This document shows, in pieces, positions 35,601 to 43,171 of a stretch of DNA of 64,000 nt. Source of the stretch: Kitasatospora azatica KCTC 9699 (GTDB taxonomy: Bacteria; Actinomycetota; Actinomycetes; Streptomycetales; Streptomycetaceae); NCBI RefSeq assembly GCF_000744785.1, contig NZ_JQMO01000002.1, positions 1,426,001-1,490,000 on the forward strand, in the 5' to 3' direction. How positions within the stretch are numbered: the first letter of the stretch is position 1; each line of letters opens with the position of its first letter. The notes under the pieces are model-generated. The model saw only the letters and a list, made by a program, of their open reading frames with translations, did no database searches and was not told the DNA's origin. Position numbers and translations under genes: made by a program.

Positions 35601-35888
35601 GCGGCCGCCGAGCTGGCGGGGATCGCGCACGGCAGCGAGATCATCGTCGGCGGACTGGTGACGCACCGGCAGCGACCGCCCACCGCAGGCGGAGTGCTCT
35701 TCCTCAGCCTGGAGGACGAGACCGGCCTGATCAACGTGGTCTGCAGCCGCCCGGTCTGGGAGGCGCACCGCCGCACCGCGCTGGACCGGGCCGGCCTGCT
35801 GATCCACGGCCGGCTGGAACGCAACCAGGGCGCGGTCAACGTGGTCGCCACCCGGATCTCACCACTGCGCGTCGCGGTGGCCGACTAG
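32688..35888 (+). CDS. dnaE2: Error-prone DNA polymerase III alpha subunit
   Basis: 1066 residues, DnaE2 length. The N-terminal PHP domain shows [21 protein letters not shown] and [14 protein letters not shown]. The polymerase core has [23 protein letters not shown] and [16 protein letters not shown], with catalytic Asp 436 and 438. It continues [26 protein letters not shown] and [9 protein letters not shown]-type [28 protein letters not shown]. The C-terminus is an OB-fold ([31 protein letters not shown]). It copies past lesions during the SOS response with ImuA' and ImuB. The ATG at 32688 follows AAGGA and lies 55 bp after imuB, so it is probably in the same LexA-controlled operon. Confidence 0.97.
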   Translation: [1066 protein letters not shown]

Positions 35889-35895
35889 CGCCCGC

Positions 35896-36387
35896 TCAGG
35901 TGCTGCGCAGCAGCAGTGCGGAGAGCGGGACGAAGCCGCCGGGGCCGCCGGTGCCGGGGTCCTCGCCGGTGGTGCGCCGGATCAGGGTGCGGGCGATCCG
36001 TTGGGCCTGGGACTTGGCGCGCTCGGCCACCGGGCCCTGGTGGCGGCCGTCCACCGCAGCGGCCCAGAGCTGGACCCAGCGGCCGTAGTGGGCGGCGGTC
36101 AGCGGCTCGCGCGCGTGCAGTGCGGCGTGCGGGGCGAAGAGGTTGCGCCGGTACTCGGCCGCGCGCAGCAGCGAGCTCGCCCAGAAGTCGGTGATGCGCG
36201 GCAGGTGCGCTTCGAGGTCCATCGCGGCGACCTCGGTGAAGTACCGCCCGATCAGCGGATCGGCGAAGGCGGCGGCGTAGAAGCGGCGCAGCAGTTGCTC
36301 GAGATCGGCGCGGCTGCCGATGTCGCCGGGCATCACAGCGTCGCCGGGCATCACCGGGTCCCCGGGCATCACAGTGTCGCCGGGCAT
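35896..36387 (-). CDS. Group III truncated hemoglobin
   Basis: 163 residues of the trHb III type: ADLEQLLRRFYAAAFADPLIGRYFTE, LEAHLPRITDFWASSLL, YRRNLFAPHAALHAREPLTAAHYGRWVQLWAAAVD, with the proximal His in the LHAR segment. It probably binds O2 or NO, or acts in redox chemistry; the role is not established. The start is peculiar: four in-frame ATGs spaced 18 bp apart (36387, 36369, 36351, 36333) come from a tandem repeat, MPGD(x)V. Only the first has GAGGAGG in position. It is convergent with dnaE2 and divergent from the HAD gene. Confidence 0.88.
   Translation of the reverse strand: MPGDTVMPGDPVMPGDAVMPGDIGSRADLEQLLRRFYAAAFADPLIGRYFTEVAAMDLEAHLPRITDFWASSLLRAAEYRRNLFAPHAALHAREPLTAAHYGRWVQLWAAAVDGRHQGPVAERAKSQAQRIARTLIRRTTGEDPGTGGPGGFVPLSALLLRST
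36316..36387 (-). repeat. 18-bp tandem repeat multiplying the start codon of the hemoglobin gene
   Basis: Four units (36370-36387, 36352-36369, 36334-36351, 36316-36333) each begin ATGCCCGG(C/G)GAC. The repeat lengthens the N-terminus by MPGD-type hexapeptides and gives four alternative starts. Confidence 0.88.
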
Positions 36388-36432
36388 CGCGGACCTCCTC
36401 TTCTCCACCGCGAGCGTACTAGGGTGCGGGAC

Positions 36433-37086
36433 ATGATCGAACTGGTGATCTTCGACTGTGACGGTGTCCTGATCGACAGCGAGCGGATCGCGATCCGGAC
36501 GGATGCGGTGGCGCTGGCGAGCCTGGGCTGGCCGATGGGAGAGGAGGAGATCATCGAACGCTTCGTCGGGCGCTCGCACGCGGCGATGACCGCCGAGATC
36601 GAGGCGCATCTGGGCCGCACGCTGCCCACCGACTGGTGGGAGCCCTTCCGGCCGCTGCACGACAAGGCGGTCACCGAGGAGTTGGCCCCGGTGGACGGGA
36701 TCGTCGAGGCGCTGGCCGCGATCGATCTGCCGAGCTGTGTCGGCTCCAACAGCAGCCACCGGTGGATCCGCCGCGGCCTGACCCTGACCGGCCTCTACGA
36801 CCGGTTCGCCGGGCGGATCTTCAGCGGCGCCGAGGACGTGGCCGAGGGCAAGCCGGCGCCCGACCTGTTCCTGCACGCGGCCCGCGCCCTGGGCGTCGAC
36901 CCGGCCGCCTGCGTGGTGGTGGAGGACAGTCCGCTCGGTCTGGCCGCCGCCCGCGCCGCCGGGATGCCCTCCTTCGGCTACTACAGCGGGATGATCCCGG
37001 CCGAGCGGCTGGCGGGCCCGGGCACCGTGGTCTTCGACGACATGCGCAAGCTCCCCGAGCTGCTCCGCATGTTGGCCGCCTCCTGA
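36433..37086 (+). CDS. HAD-superfamily phosphatase (subfamily IA)
   Basis: 217 residues with all four HAD motifs: nucleophile IFDCDGVLIDSE (residues 6-17), Ser motif CVGSNSSHRW, Lys in EGKPAPDLFLHAARALG, and acidic VVVEDSPLGLAAARAAGM. The cap domain is the small helical C1 type. It resembles phosphoglycolate/beta-phosphoglucomutase-like enzymes, so a small phosphorylated sugar or acid is the likely substrate. It starts at ATG 36433, divergent from the hemoglobin gene by 45 bp. The reductase gene follows 32 bp later on the same strand and may be co-transcribed. Confidence 0.88.
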   Translation: MIELVIFDCDGVLIDSERIAIRTDAVALASLGWPMGEEEIIERFVGRSHAAMTAEIEAHLGRTLPTDWWEPFRPLHDKAVTEELAPVDGIVEALAAIDLPSCVGSNSSHRWIRRGLTLTGLYDRFAGRIFSGAEDVAEGKPAPDLFLHAARALGVDPAACVVVEDSPLGLAAARAAGMPSFGYYSGMIPAERLAGPGTVVFDDMRKLPELLRMLAAS

Positions 37087-37118
37087 TCCCCCCTCGGCCG
37101 ACCTGGCAGGATGGCCGC

Positions 37119-38108
37119 ATGACCTACCTCGCGGCCGACTCCCGCTACGCCTCGATGACCTACCGCCGCGCCGGGCGCAGCGGCGTGCAGCTGCCCGCCG
37201 TCTCGCTCGGCCTGTGGCACAACTTCGGCGACGCCCAGCCCCTGGAGGTGCAGCGCGCGGTGCTGCGCCGGGCCTTCGACCGGGGTGTCACGCACTTCGA
37301 CCTGGCCAACAACTACGGTCCGCCGTACGGCTCGGCGGAGAAGAACTTCGGCCACCTGTTCGCCCAGGACTTCCGTCCGTACCGCGACGAGCTGTTCATC
37401 GCCAGCAAGGCGGGCTACGACATGTGGCCCGGCCCGTACGGCGACGGCGGCAGCCGCAAGTACCTGCTGGCCAGCCTGGACCAGTCGCTGGGCCGGATGG
37501 GCCTGGACTACGTGGACGTCTTCTACTCGCACCGCTACGACCCGGACACGCCGCTCGAGGAGACCATGGGCGCGCTCGCCTCGGCGGTGCGCCAGGGCAA
37601 GGCGTTGTACGCGGCGATCTCCAACTACCCGGCCGACCAGCACCGCGAGGCGGTGGCGATCCTGCGCGAGCTGGGCACCCCGGTGCTGCTCAACCAGTGC
37701 CCGTACTCGATCCTGAACCGGCGGGTCGAGGAGGGCGTGCTGGACGCGGTGGGCGAGACCCAGACCAGCCTGATCGCCTTCTCCCCGCTCGCCCAGGGCC
37801 TGCTGACGGACCGTTACCTCAGCGGCGAGGTGCCGGCCGGTTCGCGGATGTCGGTGGGACACTTCCTCAAGGAGGCGGCGCTCACCCCGGCCAAGCTGGA
37901 CCAGCTGCGGGCCCTGAACAAGGTGGCCGAGCAGCGCGGGCAGACGCTGGCCCAGCTGGCGCTCAGCTGGGTGCTGCGCGACCCGCGGGTGGTCTCGGTG
38001 ATCATCGGTGCCAGCAGCGTGGCCCAACTCGACCAGAACCTCGACGCGTTGGCGGCAGGACCGCTGACCGCCGAGGAACTGGCCGAGATCGACCGGTTGA
38101 GCGCCTGA
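37119..38108 (+). CDS. Aldo/keto reductase, L-glyceraldehyde 3-phosphate reductase type
   Basis: 329 residues of the AKR14/YghZ (MgrA) group. Visible are FDRGVTHFDLANNYGPPYGSAEKNFG with the catalytic Asp/Tyr, the Lys in LFIASKAGYDMWPGPYGDGGSRKYLLASLDQSLGRMGLDYVDVFYSHRYDPDTP with the catalytic His, FSPLAQGLLTDRYL, and the NADPH site VIIGASSVAQLDQN. Such enzymes detoxify L-glyceraldehyde 3-phosphate and methylglyoxal with NADPH. ATG 37119 has CAGG eight bases upstream. It lies just after a HAD phosphatase gene; the pair might serve carbonyl or phosphate clean-up. Confidence 0.93.
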   Translation: MTYLAADSRYASMTYRRAGRSGVQLPAVSLGLWHNFGDAQPLEVQRAVLRRAFDRGVTHFDLANNYGPPYGSAEKNFGHLFAQDFRPYRDELFIASKAGYDMWPGPYGDGGSRKYLLASLDQSLGRMGLDYVDVFYSHRYDPDTPLEETMGALASAVRQGKALYAAISNYPADQHREAVAILRELGTPVLLNQCPYSILNRRVEEGVLDAVGETQTSLIAFSPLAQGLLTDRYLSGEVPAGSRMSVGHFLKEAALTPAKLDQLRALNKVAEQRGQTLAQLALSWVLRDPRVVSVIIGASSVAQLDQNLDALAAGPLTAEELAEIDRLSA

Positions 38109-38133
38109 GCCGGAACAGGTGGCCGCGGCCGGA

Positions 38134-38883
38134 TCAGATCCGGCTGCTGGGCGCGTACTTGTAGCCCACCCGGCGGACGGTGACGATGCTGTCGCGGTGG
38201 GCGGCACCCAACTTGCGGCGCAGCCGGGCGACATGGACGTCGACGGTGCGGCCGTCACCGACGTGGCCGTAGCCCCAGACGGCGGTCACCAGGTGGTCGC
38301 GGGTGTGCACCCGCTGCGGGTGCTGGGTGAGGTGGGCGAGCAACTCGAACTCCAGGTAGGTGAGATCGAGCAGCTCGCCGTCCACGTAGGCGTTGCGCCG
38401 GTCCAGGTCGACGCTGATGCCGCGACCGGCCGGCGTCACCGGCTGGTCGGCGGCCGCCGGAACCGGGGCCGGGCCCGGAACGTGCAGCGCGGTCAGGCCG
38501 TGCAGCGCGGCCGGGGCGTGCAGCGGGGCCGCAGCAGCCTGCGGCACGGGGACGGGTGCCGGCGCGGCGGGCACCAGCACCAGGTAGCCGACCATCGGCT
38601 GCCCGCTGTCGGGGGCCGTCAACTGGGCGCCGTACTGGGCGAGCAGCGCCTGCGGCAGGACGGACTGCGGCAACGCCGCGACCACGGTGGCGCCTTCCGG
38701 CAGCGCACCGAGCAGCTCGGGGCTGACAGCCTGCGCTCCGACCGCCTGCCGTGGCGGCAGGGCGGGCGGTACCGGTCCGGTGTGCCGGCGTTCTGCGGTG
38801 GTGGGCGGGGCGGAGACCGAACGCAGAGCCCGCAGGTGCGGGGTGGCGGCGGGCGGGGTCAGGATGGCCGAGGAGGTAGACAT
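38134..38883 (-). CDS. Winged-helix (OmpR-type DNA-binding) regulator without receiver domain
   Basis: 249 residues. The C-terminal 95 form a classical OmpR/PhoB winged helix: VDLDRRNAYVDGELLDLTYLEFELLAHLTQHPQRVHTRDHLVTAVWGYGHVGDGRTVDVHVARLRRKLG, ending VRRVGYKYAP. The N-terminal 150 residues are Ala/Pro rich and contain a short alpha/beta piece (ATVVAALPQSVLPQALLAQYG...GYLVLVPA) but no phosphoacceptor receiver domain. It thus may respond to something other than phosphorylation. ATG 38883 follows AAAGAG. Similar proteins occur singly in Streptomyces; no target is apparent here. Confidence 0.88.
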   Translation of the reverse strand: MSTSSAILTPPAATPHLRALRSVSAPPTTAERRHTGPVPPALPPRQAVGAQAVSPELLGALPEGATVVAALPQSVLPQALLAQYGAQLTAPDSGQPMVGYLVLVPAAPAPVPVPQAAAAPLHAPAALHGLTALHVPGPAPVPAAADQPVTPAGRGISVDLDRRNAYVDGELLDLTYLEFELLAHLTQHPQRVHTRDHLVTAVWGYGHVGDGRTVDVHVARLRRKLGAAHRDSIVTVRRVGYKYAPSSRI

Positions 38884-39188
38884 GAAGCAGCTCTTTCGCG
38901 CGGAACGTTCGGGTGGACGTCGTCTGCGCGTCGGGGGACTCTGCTGTCCGCACCCGATCCGGGGTCAGTGACCGGGGATCAGCGGTGGGCGAGCCGGGAC
39001 GCGCGAAGCGAACCCGGACAGGTCTGGTCGAAGAGATGCGGCTGCCGGGACGGCCAGAACGGCTCGAGGTCCTGACGGCCTCGGCTGCTGTCCACGGTGA
39101 TGTGCATGCGCCTATTGAAGCAGATCCGCCGGGCGCGATCCATGCCGACGGTGGATCAGACCACTCCCTGGGCCGACCAAGCGCTCGC
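38884..39188. other. Spacer between the winged-helix gene and the conservon
   Basis: This 305-bp stretch has no established gene. A 29-codon frame (ATG at 38882 to 38971, plus strand) has GAGGAGG five bases upstream and ends in a CC-containing peptide; it overlaps the regulator start and is only a possibility. No clear terminator for the conservon was found. Confidence 0.4.
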
Positions 39189-39806
39189 TCAGCGCCGCGC
39201 GGCCGCGTGCTCGACCAGGCGGACCAGCACGTCGCGGGAGTCCTCCCGGCGGCGGGCGTCGCAGAGCAGCACCGGCACACCCGGGTCCAGGTCGAGCGCG
39301 GCCCGGACGTCCTCCGGGGCGAAGACCGGGGTGCCCTCGAAGCAGTTCACCGCGATCACGAACGGGATCCCACGCTGCTCGAAGAAGTCCACCGAGGGGA
39401 AGCAGTCGGCCAGCCGCCGGGTGTCGGCGATCACCACCGCGCCGAGTGAACCGCGCGCCAACTCGTCCCAGACGAACCAGAACCGGTCCTGCCCGGGGGT
39501 GCCGAAGAGGTAGAGCGCGAGCCCGGGGCGCAGGTCGATCCGCCCGAAGTCCATCGCCACCGTGGTGGTGCCCTTGGCCTCCACCCCGGCCGTGTCGTCC
39601 AGCGGCCGGCCGAGCTCGCTGAGCCGCTCCTCGGTGCGCAGCGGCCGGATCTCGCTGACCGCGCCGACCATCGTGGTCTTGCCGACGCCGAAGCCGCCGG
39701 CCACCAGGATCTTCAGCGCGATCCCACCGGGCAGCGACCGGGGCAGCGGGCCGGGCTGCGCGCCGGGCGGCGGGGTCGACGGGACGTCAGAGTGCGCGGA
39801 GGCCAT
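39189..39806 (-). CDS. Conservon GTP-binding protein (CvnD-type)
   Basis: 205 residues with a Ras-like/MglA-like GTPase core: P-loop LVAGGFGVGKTTMVGAVSEI (residues about 34-53), DDTAGVEAKGTTTVAMDFGRI, switch II FGTPGQDRFWFVW, and VIAVNCFEG in place of NKxD. It is the fourth gene of the conserved operon (conservon) in which kinase, roadblock, DUF742 and GTPase proteins form a membrane-associated signalling complex resembling eukaryotic G-protein systems. It overlaps the DUF742 gene by 20 bp. A P450 gene often follows in other conservons but not here. Confidence 0.93.
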   Translation of the reverse strand: MASAHSDVPSTPPPGAQPGPLPRSLPGGIALKILVAGGFGVGKTTMVGAVSEIRPLRTEERLSELGRPLDDTAGVEAKGTTTVAMDFGRIDLRPGLALYLFGTPGQDRFWFVWDELARGSLGAVVIADTRRLADCFPSVDFFEQRGIPFVIAVNCFEGTPVFAPEDVRAALDLDPGVPVLLCDARRREDSRDVLVRLVEHAAARR

Positions 39807-40212
39807 TGATCACTTCTCGGAGCAGGCGCTCGTCGGGCAGTTCGGCGAGCGGGACGGGGCGGGTGACGTCGATCAGCTCGGCGTCGTCGAGGTCGCCGAG
39901 CAGCACCCGGACCACGCTGACCGGCAGGTCGGTGTAGGAGCCGAGCTCGGCGACCGAGAGCGGTTCGTCGGCGCACAGTTCGAGGATCGCCAGGTGTTCC
40001 GGATCGAGTACCGGCTCGGGCAGGTCCGGGTCCCGGTCGGCCCGGTTCTTCGCCGAGATCATCGAGATCAGGTCGAAGAAGCCGTCGCCGACCGGTCTGG
40101 TCCGGCCCCGGGTCATCGCGAACAGGCGCACCACCGGGCCCGCCTCGTCGTCGAACCAGTACTCCGGATCGGGGGACTCGGCCGAGTCCTCCGCCGCCGC
40201 CGGCCCGGTCAT
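39787..40212 (-). CDS. Conservon DUF742 protein (CvnC-type)
   Basis: 141 residues of DUF742: PVVRLFAMTRGRTRP near residue 26, HLAILELCADEPLSVAELGSYTDLPVSVVRVLLGDLDDAELIDV (a winged-helix-like core), and the terminal ERLLREVINGLRAL that is nearly invariant in the family. It acts as the third component of the conservon complex and probably contacts the GTPase. It starts at ATG 40212 overlapping the roadblock gene stop by 4 bp, and it overlaps the GTPase gene start by 20 bp. Tight coupling fits a fixed stoichiometry. Confidence 0.94.
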   Translation of the reverse strand: MTGPAAAEDSAESPDPEYWFDDEAGPVVRLFAMTRGRTRPVGDGFFDLISMISAKNRADRDPDLPEPVLDPEHLAILELCADEPLSVAELGSYTDLPVSVVRVLLGDLDDAELIDVTRPVPLAELPDERLLREVINGLRAL

Positions 40213-40616
40213 CCGGCGGGGTGCCGCGGTTCGGCCGCCAGATGCTCGCCCACCCGCTTGACCAGCAGGGCCATCTCGTAGGCGATCTGGCCGATGTCGG
40301 AGTCGGCATCGGCCAGCACCGCCAGGCAGCTGCCGTCGCCGGCGGCGGTGATGAACAGGAAGGCCTCGTCCAGCTCGACCATGGTCTGCCGCACGCCGCC
40401 CACGTCGAAGTGCCGCCCGGCGCCCTTGGCCAGGCTGTGGAACCCGGCGGCGACCGCGGCCAGGTGTTCGGCGTCCTCCCGGCCCAGGCCCTGCGAGGCA
40501 CCGGTGGCCAGGCCGTCGCTGGACAGGATGACCGCGTGCCGCAGCGACGCGACCCGTCCCACCAGGTCATCCAGAAGCCAGTTGAGGTCGCCGGACGGCT
40601 GGGTCATTGCGGTCAT
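40209..40616 (-). CDS. Conservon roadblock/LC7 protein (CvnB-type)
   Basis: 135 residues of the roadblock/LC7 family: LNWLLDDLVGRVASLRHAVILSSDGLATGASQGLGREDAEHLAAVAAGFHSLAKGAG, then the second half FLFITAAGDGSCLAVLADADSDIGQIAYEMALLVKRVGEHL. Roadblock proteins pair with small Ras-like GTPases (MglB/MglA), so this is probably the regulator of the GTPase at 39189. ATG 40616 overlaps the kinase stop by 4 bp; an ATG nine bases in is an alternative. Confidence 0.94.
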   Translation of the reverse strand: MTAMTQPSGDLNWLLDDLVGRVASLRHAVILSSDGLATGASQGLGREDAEHLAAVAAGFHSLAKGAGRHFDVGGVRQTMVELDEAFLFITAAGDGSCLAVLADADSDIGQIAYEMALLVKRVGEHLAAEPRHPAG

Positions 40617-43171
40617 CGATCAGGTCCTTCCGCGGGTGCGGGTGGTGCTGGGCTTGGTGCTGCCGGCAGGGCCGGCGGTACGGGGGATGGCGCGAGCGCC
40701 CGTCGGGGGATGGGTGCGGCGGCCGGCGGCGCGGGCGCCGGCCGCACGGGCGGCGCGGGCTGGGGCCGCACCGGCTCGGCGCGGCCCCGGCTGAGGCCGC
40801 GTTGGAAGGAGCTGAAGGCGGCGCGCGCCTCCTCCGGCGAGCGTTCCCGCGCGGCGGGGGGCCGCTCCGGCTCCCGCACCTCCTTCAACTGCGGCGCCAG
40901 GTTGGCCTGCCGGACCCGGCGCGGCAGCAGCCCGCCGGCCACCGCGTCGACGGCGGGATCGACGGCAGCGGGGTTGACGGCAGCGGGGGCGGCGGCCGTA
41001 CTGGCCGGGCCCGCCTCGGGCTCGTCGTCCTCGCGCCGGTGCCGGCCGTTGCCGGACGGGGCCGGCACCAGCACCGGCCCCTGGCCGGAGCGCCGCCGGG
41101 GCAGCCCGCCGGGCGTGCGGGAGGCCTCGGTGCCGGCCGGCTGCGGTCCGGTGACCGGCCGTTGGTGCCGCGCCCGGCCCGCGCCGCCGCCGGCCACCGC
41201 CACCAGGTCGCGTTGCTTGGGCACGGCGGGCCCGGCGCTCGGCGCCCCGTCCGGGGCCGGCCCGGTCACCCCGCCCGGCACCTCGGCCAGCAGCTCGCGC
41301 GGGATCAGCACCACGGCGGTGGTGCCGCCGTACGGCGAGGCCCGCAGGCTGACCCGGATCCCGTGCCGTCGGGCCAGCCGGCTGACCACGAAGAGCCCGA
41401 GCCGGTCGGTGTCGGCCAGGTCGAAGGCCTGCTCCACCTCCAGGCGCTGGTTGATCTCCAGCAGGGCCTGCTCGCTCAGCCCGAGTCCGCGGTCGTCGAT
41501 CTCCAGCGCGAAGCCGTGCGCGACCACCTCGCCCTGCACCGTGACCTGGGTCTGCGGCGGCGAGAAGACCGCCGCGTTCTCCACCAGTTCGGCGATCAGG
41601 TGGGTGACGTCGGCGACCGCGCTGCCGAGCAGCCCGGTGCCGGGGAACGGCCGGACGATCACCCGGGCGTAGTCCTCCACCTCGCCGACGGCCGCGCGGA
41701 CCACGTCCACCATCCGCACCGGCTTGCGCCAGGCCCGCCCGGGCGAGCCGCCGGAGAGGATGATCAGGCCCTCGGCGTGCCGGCGCATACGGGTGGTCAG
41801 GTGGTCCAGCTTGAACAGGTCCTCCAGCTCCGCCGGGTCCTCGGTGCGTCGCTCCATGGTGTCCAGCAGGGTCAGCTGGCGGTGCAGCAGCACCTGGCTG
41901 CGCCGGGCCAGGTTGACGAAGACCGCCGAGACGCCGCGCCGCAGTTCGGCCTGCTCCACGGCGGCCTGCACGGCGGTGCGCTGCACCGCGTTGAAGGCCC
42001 GGCCGACCTGGCCGATCTCGGCGGAGCCGAAGTTCAGTTCGGGGGCCTCGGCGGCGATGTCCACCGACTGGCCCTCACGCAGCCGGTGCATCACCGAGGG
42101 CAGCCGGGTGCCGGCCAGTTCGTGGGCGGCGTTGCGCAGGTTGATCAGCTCGCGGACCAGCCCGCGCCCGATCCGCAGCGAGATCAGCAGCGAGAGCACG
42201 ATCGCCGCCAGGCCCACCACACCGGCGATCAGGCCGCGCCAGAGCAGGCCCATCGCGTAGGAGCGGGACCGGTCGCCGAGCGAGCCCGCCAGTATGGTGT
42301 TCTCGGCGCTGAGGCCGGCGAGCACCCGGTCCGTGGCGGCCTGCCAGCGCGGCGCGGAGAGGCTGTGCTGCACGTCGGCCGGCTCGGCCGCGGCCTGGAA
42401 CTCGTGCTCGGCCACGTCCACCGTGTTCCACGCGTCGCTGCCGCGCAGCGCCAGGTACTCGTCCTGGTCGGGCTGGCCCAACTCGCCGATGTAGACGCCG
42501 AAGAGCGCCTGCTGGTTGTGCATCGGGTCGAGCACCGCCTGGTACTGCAGGATGCCGGGGGCGTCGGTGGCGAGCAGGCCCTGCATCGCCGCGTCCTCCT
42601 GCGAGAGGTAGTCGCGGGCCCGCGAGAGCTCGATCAGGATGGTGCCCTGGCGGGGCAGCTGGCCCGACTGGCGGCTGACGAAGGCGGAGCGGAAGGCGTA
42701 GCCGGGCTTGATCAGGTCGTTGTAGCGGCCGAGCACGTACTCCCAGGCCAGTCCCTGCTGGCCGACCTGCTGGCGCAGCTGGGTCAGTTGCCCGGCCGCC
42801 TTCAGCACGTCCTGCAGTCGGGCCCGTTCGGTGCTGTCCAGCTTGCCGGCGTCCGAGCCGATGGCCCGCTGCTGCAGCAGCAGGATGTCCCGGTCGGTGA
42901 CCGCCTGGGCCTTCTGGTAGTCGTCCTGCACGCCCTGGGCGCGCGGCTTGGCCAGTCGGATGACGGCGGCCCGGCGCTCGTCCTGGAGGTCGCGGGAGAG
43001 TTGGTCGACCGGTCCGCCGAAGGCGTGGTAGGTCGTGGCGATGTTCAGCTGGTTCCAGAAGTCACTGGTGGTGACCAGCGTGGCGTAGGCCCACAGGCCG
43101 ACCAACGCCACGATGGGCACCAGGAGCAGCGCGATGATCTTCGCGCGGATCGAGCTGCTGCGCAGACGCAT
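40613..43171 (-). CDS. Conservon sensor histidine kinase-like protein (CvnA-type)
   Basis: 852 residues. A first membrane helix (IIALLLVPIVALVGLWAYATL, residues about 12-32) is followed by an extracytoplasmic nitrate/nitrite-sensor-like helical domain. A second helix (GLIAGVVGLAAIVLSLLISL) leads to a HAMP-like region and the kinase core: RRSQVLLHRQLTLLDTMERRTEDP, N-box LIAELVENAAVFSPP, G1 IDDRGLGLSE, and a G2 region LGLFVVSRLARRHGI. A 230-residue Pro/Ala/Arg-rich tail follows. The usual phospho-His is not evident, as in other conservon kinases. ATG 43171 begins the transmembrane form. It is the first gene of the conservon. Confidence 0.92.
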   Translation of the reverse strand: MRLRSSSIRAKIIALLLVPIVALVGLWAYATLVTTSDFWNQLNIATTYHAFGGPVDQLSRDLQDERRAAVIRLAKPRAQGVQDDYQKAQAVTDRDILLLQQRAIGSDAGKLDSTERARLQDVLKAAGQLTQLRQQVGQQGLAWEYVLGRYNDLIKPGYAFRSAFVSRQSGQLPRQGTILIELSRARDYLSQEDAAMQGLLATDAPGILQYQAVLDPMHNQQALFGVYIGELGQPDQDEYLALRGSDAWNTVDVAEHEFQAAAEPADVQHSLSAPRWQAATDRVLAGLSAENTILAGSLGDRSRSYAMGLLWRGLIAGVVGLAAIVLSLLISLRIGRGLVRELINLRNAAHELAGTRLPSVMHRLREGQSVDIAAEAPELNFGSAEIGQVGRAFNAVQRTAVQAAVEQAELRRGVSAVFVNLARRSQVLLHRQLTLLDTMERRTEDPAELEDLFKLDHLTTRMRRHAEGLIILSGGSPGRAWRKPVRMVDVVRAAVGEVEDYARVIVRPFPGTGLLGSAVADVTHLIAELVENAAVFSPPQTQVTVQGEVVAHGFALEIDDRGLGLSEQALLEINQRLEVEQAFDLADTDRLGLFVVSRLARRHGIRVSLRASPYGGTTAVVLIPRELLAEVPGGVTGPAPDGAPSAGPAVPKQRDLVAVAGGGAGRARHQRPVTGPQPAGTEASRTPGGLPRRRSGQGPVLVPAPSGNGRHRREDDEPEAGPASTAAAPAAVNPAAVDPAVDAVAGGLLPRRVRQANLAPQLKEVREPERPPAARERSPEEARAAFSSFQRGLSRGRAEPVRPQPAPPVRPAPAPPAAAPIPRRALAPSPVPPALPAAPSPAPPAPAEGPDR

